DNA of 12,329 bases from CAYWBW01 sp964456745 (GTDB lineage Bacteria > Patescibacteriota > Gracilibacteria > GCA-2401425 > JAJOLG01): the NCBI GenBank assembly GCA_964456745.1, contig CAYWBW010000037.1, forward strand, positions 1 through 12,329, read 5' to 3'. This document shows positions 7,732 through 12,329 of this stretch, one piece after another (within the stretch, counting starts at the first letter, position 1; each line of letters opens with the position of its first letter). A program made the translations under genes and the position numbers. The notes below the pieces were generated by a model. The model worked only from the letters and a program-made list of their open reading frames with translations. It ran no database searches and was not told the origin of the DNA.

Positions 7732-8487
7732 TTAAGTATTTTTATTAATAAAATCTAAAATTTGATTGATATCTTTTTTATCAATGTTTTTTTCAAAATA
7801 ATTAAAACTCAAATCTGTAGGATAATGTTCCATAGTGGTATTTATTAGTAACATTTCATCTAATTCATTTTCAAATTTCTTTATAATATTTATAGCCTTA
7901 ATCGTTTTATCTTCTTTATTAATAATTAGTATGCACGGCTTTTTTTGTAAATTACATTTTTTATTATTAAGAAGAATAAAGCTAAAAACATCAAAAAAAG
8001 CTTTTGAGTTATAGTTATACAGAATTGTATTTATTAATTCTTTTGATTCTAAATTAAATTCCATAAATTTATAAAACAATTTTCCTTTCCATATGATTCA
8101 ATGTATTCATGATACTGATATTAATTTTGATAATAATCAAAAAAAGATTTTGTATGATAAAGAGTAATTTATAGAATTTGAATTAAGATATGGTTCAAGT
8201 GCAATTAATCCTTTGCATTTAATATCTTCAAAATTATTTGCTACCAAAAATCAAAAAGATATTCCTAAAATCCAATATTTATTAATATCAAAACTATTGA
8301 CCTTATTTTTTACAAAGTTAATATAATTAGTCATGCCAGTATCATTTACACAAGATTTTCATGCAATAAATCAAGGTAGATCAATGAAATAAATATTAAA
8401 ATATTGTCACAAATAATCTATTAGACCTTTTAAAATTATGCTATTTGTTCCGAATGAATGAATAAGAACTAAATTTGGTTTTTGCAT
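7732..8487 (-). CDS. Alpha/beta hydrolase
   Basis: The frame encodes 251 residues from ATG 8487 to TAA. This is the most canonical hydrolase of the set: LVLIHSFGTNS (oxyanion HG-type loop, residues 7-16, with Ser after His), a strand and turn YFIDLPGFIAGKS (33-45), the nucleophile elbow GISFG with Ser77, a late strand with acid CILIINKED (Asp193) and a catalytic His in TMEHYP (His221). Length fits the lipase/esterase-like family with a small lid (about 105-150, hydrophobic). It follows the MarR gene by 1 base and precedes the SemiSWEET-like gene by 2 bases. A short decayed copy of its N-terminus lies at 11709-11783. Product is likely an esterase or acyl hydrolase; the substrate is unknown. 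Confidence 0.85.
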
Positions 8488-8488
8488 T

Positions 8489-8932
8489 TTATTTTTCAGT
8501 ATTATCTAAACAATTTATATATTTATCTAAATAAGAAAGGAAAATTTCTAAATTTTTATCATCAAAATCTTTAGCAAAAACTTTTGACAAAATAGATGTC
8601 TTTTCCCAAGCTTTTACATAAATATCCTTTCATTTTGCAGTTAATACAATTACTGTCTTTCTTCGATCCTTTCTTTGTTTTGAGTAAATTCGTTTTATTA
8701 ATAATTGCTTTTCTAAAAAATCAAGCCTTTGACTAATATTGGACAGTGTTCATCAAACCCTATTTCTTATAAGACTAGGTGTAACATTGTCATTATCCGA
8801 TGCTACATTAAGAATTTTGAAACTCATAGGGGTTAATCAAAATTCAGAAAGAACTTTTGTTCAGAAGTTTTCTGTTTTTCAATAGGCAACAGATATTTTT
8901 TTTATGATTTGATTTATCTTTGAATTTTTCAT
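8489..8932 (-). CDS. MarR-family transcriptional regulator
   Basis: The frame encodes 147 residues from ATG 8932 to TAA 8491-8489. The winged helix-turn-helix is clear: LTPMSFKIL (33-41), TPSLIRNRVGGTLSNISQRLDFLEKQ (51-76, recognition helix), then the wing RIYSKQRKDRRKTVIVLTAKG (81-101) with the family's DRR signature at 89-91. The flanking N- and C-terminal helices would form the dimer interface. MarR proteins usually repress their own operon until a small, often aromatic or acyl, ligand binds. The gene is the first of a six-gene operon and a 29-nt inverted repeat overlaps its promoter, so autorepression and ligand-controlled expression of the hydrolases are likely. Confidence 0.9.
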
Positions 8933-8940
8933 AAATAATG

Positions 8941-8983
8941 GTTAATACATAAATAGTTTATGGATTAACTAAATAAATGTAAA
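8941..8983 (-). promoter_or_regulatory. MarR promoter with 29-nt inverted-repeat operator
   Basis: Positions 8941-8969 form GTTAAT-n-CATAAA, three central bases, TTTATG-n-ATTAAC: 13-base arms with a single mismatch. On the minus strand a -35 TTTACA (8983-8978) and a -10 TAAACT (8960-8955) are separated by 17 bases, so the repeat covers the -10 and most of the spacer. The ATG is 8 bases beyond the repeat. The size and placement are typical of a MarR dimer site. Confidence 0.75.
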
Positions 8984-9037
8984 GTAAAAAAAGCGTAAAT
9001 CATAAATCATTGAAAAAAGAATTTGTCTACTTGGGTA

Positions 9038-10447
9038 TTAATAATTTGTTTTCAAAATACTATTTTCAATCTTATTTATTACCTCATCAATAAATATATT
9101 TTTTATTATTTCTTTTGAATTTCATTTAATTAATTCTCATACTATAGCTCATATGGACTCATTTTTTATAAAATTAATTAGGTAATCTATATTATCATCT
9201 GGATTAATATAGAAAAATAGACTTTCTAGCATAGTTATAGCTCTCAAAAATTTTAACAAACTTAAAGGGATAATTGCATTGTGTTTATTTACTACGTTTA
9301 CAGCATTAACAAGCAATATTCAAATAAAATGCTTAATATTATCAGATTCTTTTTTTTTAAGTATGATTTTATAATTCTTCAGCAGAGTATTATTGTGATC
9401 TTGTCTTAGTTTTTCCAAGTCTTTTACTTTTGAAGTATCTATGATTTTTAATATTGTATCAAAAGCATCTAAGTTTCATGTAAGACCTAGTCTTATGTAT
9501 CTTAGATATAGCAATTTAAATTTTTTATCAACTTTTCAAACAATTCAAAAATCAATACAAGCAATTTTTCATTCTGATGTAAATATCAAATTTGCAGGAT
9601 GTGGATCAGCATGAAAGATGTTCTCATGGTACAATTGCCTTCAAAGCACTTTTAGAACATCTCTTCATACACTTTTTCTATTAAATCAATTTTTCTCAAT
9701 ATTACGGATCAATTTTTTATTATTATCTCGATATGCATTAAGTATTTTATTAAGACTATATCATTCAATAAATTCAAAACTAATAATTCTATCACTTGAT
9801 AAGTCTTCATGTACTTTTGGGCAGAATATTCATTCTTTATGTTTTTTAAATTCATTGTAAAATTCTTTTGTATTCTTTAATTCTTTTTTATAATTAAGTT
9901 CATCTTTTAGCCATATCTTAAATTCATTAATTTTATTTTTTAAGTTAATTTTATTTAATGTTAGCAATGATATGATTATTGCTAACAATTTTATAATTGT
10001 TAAATCAATCTGAATTAATTGTTCAATATTTGGTCTTTTTATTTTCATAGCAATCACATCTCACTTTTTTGTTATTACTTTATAAACTTGTCACATAGAA
10101 GCAGAGGCAACTGGTATTTCAGAAAAGTTCTTAAAATCATTTTTAACATTAAGTCATAAATCTTCTTTTATTACTTTTTTTGTGTATTGAAAATTAAAAC
10201 TATTAACATTTTCAAGTAATCAAAATAGCTCAATACAGTATTTAATAGATACTACATCAGGTCTCATTGAAAGAAATTGTCACAATTTGATGAACATAAA
10301 TCACGACTGTTCTATGGCATTTTTTAAGGCCTTAGCCTTTTTAGTAATTGAAATATTATTTCATGTTTTACTTAAATAATTTGAATAATAAAATTTTCCA
10401 AAAATAGATATTATATTAGCCAATCTTTTTATTTTATTTATCTTCAT
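9038..10447 (-). CDS. UbiB/ABC1/AarF-family atypical kinase-like protein
   Basis: The frame encodes 469 residues from ATG 10447 to TAA 9040-9038, with about 20 TGA-Gly codons and only two GGN. All hallmark motifs of the family occur in order: FIKLGQFLSMRPD (KxGQ at 54-57), the Ala-rich loop ASASMGQV (114-121), AMKIKRP with the ATP-site Lys135, ELNYKKEL (183-190; the usual ELDY Asp is Asn), HADPHPAN (279-286) and CIDFG (297-301). The Gly residues of KLGQ and DFG are TGA codons. Known members act as ATPases or kinases that extract or organise membrane lipids, best known in ubiquinone synthesis. CPR bacteria generally lack that pathway, so a different lipid role is likely. No clear C-terminal membrane pair is seen. 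It follows the PAP2-like gene after 63 bases. Confidence 0.9.
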
Positions 10448-10480
10448 GATACAATTTGTTTAATTGTTAATTTATCATTA

Positions 10481-10496
10481 TTAACTTTAAAGTTAA
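10481..10496. promoter_or_regulatory. Perfect 16-nt palindrome upstream of the kinase-like gene
   Basis: TTAACTTTAAAGTTAA is fully self-complementary and lies 33 bases before the ATG at 10447, in the only sizeable gap within the downstream part of this gene set. It may be an operator for a separate promoter of the kinase-like gene. AT richness lowers the significance. Confidence 0.4.
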
Positions 10497-10510
10497 ATAC
10501 TAATTCACAA

Positions 10511-10924
10511 TTATGATAAATAAAAAAATCAAGTTTCATATATCGCATAAGAACTCATAATTCATAAAATAGTTCAGACTATTAGTTCACTGTAATTATG
10601 TCAAATTACTTCATTAAATCTAGTCCTACTTTGGATCTTGTTAAGGATTACTGCTTGTTTTCAGATATTTTGCCTAACAGCTATTGCATCATGAATTATT
10701 ATTGAATAAATAATAAAAATAATAATAAATTCCAAGGAATTGAATCATTTAATTAGAAAAACTAAAACTAAAGCCGATGAACAAAATGCAGCATGTCAAG
10801 ATGGCATTTTTCAAGTATGATATAGCCATTTAATATTAATTTTTCATTCGTTTAATGATTGAACAAAAAATTTTAAAAAGTTGTTTATAATTAATGCAAT
10901 AATTGGTATGAAAAATATAGGCAT
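10511..10924 (-). CDS. Divergent PAP2-family (DUF212/YuiD-like) membrane protein
   Basis: The frame encodes 137 residues from ATG 10924 to TAA 10513-10511. It has the diagnostic motifs of the divergent PAP2 family: GKMPSGHA (38-45), HDAIAVRQNIGKQA (78-91) and IGHNYSELIVG (107-117), among hydrophobic helices at about 2-20, 46-58, 63-79 and 114-127. Gly42 of PSGH and Gly88 of NIGKQ are TGA codons, strong support for code 25. PAP2 enzymes remove phosphate from lipid phosphates such as phosphatidate or undecaprenyl pyrophosphate; whether the divergent family is catalytic is not settled. Length is close to the usual 140-150 residues. It begins 1 base after the EEP-family gene's stop, so these two phosphate-ester proteins are translationally coupled and possibly act one after the other. 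Confidence 0.9.
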
Positions 10925-10925
10925 A

Positions 10926-11693
10926 TTATTTATTTATTTCTAATAACAACATCTTGTGATCTGATCAATGTCTATCGTTAATACACTCTTTATTTTTGAT
11001 TTTAAACTTTTTATTTATTAAAATGTAATCTATTTGTTTATAAATTGGATAAATTGTCGTTCTTAGTCCAACAAATGGATTAATTAGATTTAGCTTTTTA
11101 AAAAAGTCATTAAAAATTGATCTTTCTTTTGTAAATAATAATTCATCAACTTTTGTTCATAATAATAATCATGGAATAAAGTTGTGAACTAAGCTAGAAC
11201 AAGTATTTAAGTCTCAGCATATAATTTCATTTTCTTTTGGATTTGCTTGTTTTAAGAATTTTGAAAATTGCCTGATTCTAATTTTTGGTCAAGTATCCCA
11301 TGTTAGGTGTAAATTATGCACTTTGATTTTTCATATATTTGATTCTACATCTACAAATAAGCTTTTGCTTATTTCATCAGTTCAAAAGAATTTTTTTATA
11401 AATCAAATTTTTTTCCATATTGAGCTATTATTTTCTTTAATATAGTGATCATATCATCATTCATTTTTTATAATGTATTTTGACATTACAATAAGGTAAG
11501 AGAATATAGTTCAATTATTTTCAGATTCAATCTCATAAGAATAATTAAAAATTGAATTCTTTTTTATAAATTCGAGTCATTTTTTATTAACCTCTTGAAG
11601 GCAAATTATGTCAGGATTGTAGGAAATTGCATATTTTATTGCATTTATACTGTTTCAATTTACCATCGATAAGTTCCAGCTTATTATTTTCAT
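10926..11693 (-). CDS. Endonuclease/exonuclease/phosphatase (EEP) family hydrolase
   Basis: The frame encodes 255 residues from ATG 11693 to TAA 10928-10926. EEP signatures are seen in order: ISWNLS (4-9), DIICLQEV with metal ligand Glu34, VHNLHL (125-130), CGDLN (159-163) with Asp161 and Asn163, IDYIL (221-225) and the catalytic HGSDHKM (242-248). Gly160 and Gly243 are TGA codons. The family includes exonuclease III, nucleases and neutral sphingomyelinase-like phosphodiesterases. No DNA-binding insertion typical of exonuclease III is obvious, and the adjacency to PAP2-, kinase- and lipase-like genes favours a phospholipid or other small phosphodiester, which is inference. It has no signal peptide. 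A 23-nt perfect palindrome (11698-11720) lies over its ribosome binding region. Confidence 0.87.
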
Positions 11694-11697
11694 ATAT

Positions 11698-11720
11698 TTA
11701 ATTATTTATTAAATAATTAA
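11698..11720. repeat. Perfect 23-nt palindrome before the EEP gene
   Basis: Arms of 11 bases (11698-11708 and 11710-11720) pair perfectly around one central base. It lies 4 bases upstream of the ATG at 11693 and overlaps the stop of the small hydrolase remnant. It is pure A/T. It may act as an operator or as an mRNA structure over the translation start. Confidence 0.45.
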
Positions 11721-11783
11721 TCATTTTAATATTGTATTATTAGTGCCAAAAGAGTGTATTATGATAATATCAGATTTTTTCAT
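11709..11783 (-). pseudogene. Remnant of an alpha/beta hydrolase N-terminus
   Basis: This 24-codon frame (ATG 11783-11781, TAA 11711-11709) reads MKKSDIIIIHSFGTNNTILK then GLII, with the second Gly as TGA. It aligns without gaps with residues 1-23 of the hydrolase at 7732-8487 (MQKPNLVLIHSFGTNSIILK then GLI): HSFGTN and ILKGLI are identical. The rest of the gene is missing and the EEP gene starts 15 bases later. It looks like a duplicated hydrolase gene deleted down to its first exonic stub, possibly still translated as a short leader. Nothing is known of such a peptide. Confidence 0.7.
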
Positions 11784-11804
11784 TTAGCATTATTTAGAAG
11801 ATTT

Positions 11805-12161
11805 TTAAATATTATTTTTACACTTTGAACAAATAATTGATTTATTATTTGTATTATCAAACATCACAAAAAAAGCCTTTTCTCATTTAGATATCTTTTT
11901 TTCACAAAAATTACATTCAAGTTCTTTAAAATTTTCAAATTCTTGGAATCAAATTATTTTATCTTTTTTCTTTTTTAAAAAATTTTCTCTTATACTTCAG
12001 TCTATTGCGTATCAAACACTTTCACTTACATCAAAGAAGTCTTCTATTATATCTCTGACCATAGTCGACACTGTTCATCAGTGTTTTTTTGCACTACTAT
12101 AAAGTTTTTCGTAAATATCCTCTGTACATCTTGAGTGAACAATTTTATTTTTAGATTTCAT
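11805..12161 (-). CDS. RHH/zinc-ribbon transcriptional regulator
   Basis: The frame encodes 118 residues from ATG 12161 to TAA 11807-11805. Residues about 7-45 fit a ribbon-helix-helix DNA-binding unit: a strand (KIVHSRCT), a helix (EDIYEKLYSSAKKH), a GG turn (both TGA codons) and a second helix (TVSTMVRDIIEDFF). The C-terminus has two Cys pairs, CNFC (83-86) and CSKC (111-114), spaced like a treble-clef or zinc-ribbon finger. A basic linker (LKKKKDK, about 62-68) joins them. The zinc part could sense metal or redox state or mediate dimer contacts. The gene is first in the minus-strand set and its promoter is packed with GTATAC repeats, so it probably controls itself and the downstream genes. 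Confidence 0.75.
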
Positions 12162-12179
12162 AATTTATATTGGTTAAAT

Positions 12180-12225
12180 TGTATACATATGTATACATGA
12201 TATAGAAAATGTATACATATGTCAA
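12180..12225 (-). promoter_or_regulatory. Near-consensus promoter with GTATAC operators
   Basis: On the minus strand -35 TTGACA (12225-12220) and -10 TATCAT (12202-12197) are 17 bases apart. A perfect 18-nt palindrome TGTATACATATGTATACA (12180-12197) covers the start-site region, and a second partial copy TGTATACATATG (12210-12221) fills the spacer. The repeated sites across both promoter elements suggest cooperative repression by the RHH regulator encoded 18 bases downstream. Confidence 0.8.
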
Positions 12226-12243
12226 ATATAATTAATAAGATTT

Positions 12244-12264
12244 CCCTGTCAGCTTGCTGCGGGG
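12244..12264. repeat. GC-rich hairpin, copy B
   Basis: CCCTGTCAGC, TT, GCTGCGGGG folds into a strong stem (about nine pairs, one bulged T, G-T pairs) and is followed by TAGTTCATT. It has no T-run. Its sequence resembles the minus-strand reading of the hairpin at 1014-1033 (shared AGCTT.C and GGGG) but lies in the opposite orientation. It resembles hairpins found at the ends of IS200/IS605-like or REP-type elements; that comparison is from memory. Confidence 0.55.
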
Positions 12265-12277
12265 TAGTTCATTGTTT

Positions 12278-12315
12278 GAGATTGCTAACTAAATATAGAT
12301 AATGCTAAATCTTTA
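12278..12315 (-). repeat. Right copy of terminal inverted repeat
   Basis: This is the inverted partner of 18-55, with 33 of 38 bases identical. It lies 14 bases from the right edge, as the left copy lies 17 bases from the left edge. No coding sequence overlaps it here, unlike at the left. Confidence 0.7.
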
Positions 12316-12329
12316 AAGAAAAGTAGGTT

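Noticed and set aside
9618..9860. Plus-strand frame within the UbiB-like gene
   Set aside because: Antisense to HADPHPAN-containing coding sequence; no independent evidence.
12180..12225. CRISPR-like repeats (repeated GTATACATAT)
   Set aside because: Only two or three short palindromic copies placed on promoter elements, with no spacer regularity; they are operators.

Overview
This AT-rich window reads as a sequence from a Candidate Phyla Radiation bacterium that uses genetic code 25 (UGA = glycine), i.e. Gracilibacteria or Absconditabacteria (SR1). With UGA as a stop almost every gene breaks into short pieces. With UGA as Gly, long ORFs appear and in-frame TGA falls on invariant glycines: KLGQ and DFG of a UbiB-like kinase, PSGHA of a PAP2-like protein, the GDLN and GSDH motifs of an EEP hydrolase, and HGSIN of a SIR2-like protein. 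I therefore translated everything with code 25.

Left part (1-4876), an apparently accessory region. It holds the end of a SIR2-like gene broken by TAG and TAA codons, then a two-gene minus-strand unit (a small four-helix membrane protein downstream of a 454-residue protein with beta-sandwich-like regions), then a plus-strand membrane-protein gene. That gene is frameshifted at a T7 tract and, unlike its neighbours, has no TGA-Gly codon, which suggests recent import from a standard-code organism. A RelE-like toxin and RHH antitoxin pair with a clear promoter follows. The section ends at a 3' half of tRNA-Asp(GTC) with no 5' half, as expected for the distal attachment site of an integrated element. 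The chromosome downstream of the original tRNA would then resume near 4877, where two hairpins, one with a long T-run, lie.

Right part (5010-12225), two consecutive minus-strand gene sets with tight spacing. In transcription order the first is an RHH/zinc-ribbon regulator with a strong promoter full of GTATAC operators, a decayed hydrolase remnant, an EEP-family hydrolase, a divergent PAP2-family membrane protein and a UbiB/ABC1-family kinase-like protein. The second is a MarR regulator with a 29-nt operator over its -10, an alpha/beta hydrolase, a SemiSWEET/PQ-loop-like protein, two paralogous alpha/beta hydrolases and a patatin-like lipase. The repeated theme of ester and phosphate hydrolases, membrane proteins and two ligand-type regulators suggests lipid acquisition or membrane remodelling, plausible for an episymbiont or predator that takes lipids from its host. 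That link is inference.

The two ends of the window carry a 38-nt imperfect inverted repeat, and GC-rich hairpins of similar sequence lie in opposite orientation at about 1014 and 12244. These could be mobile-element ends or a repeat where an assembly stopped.
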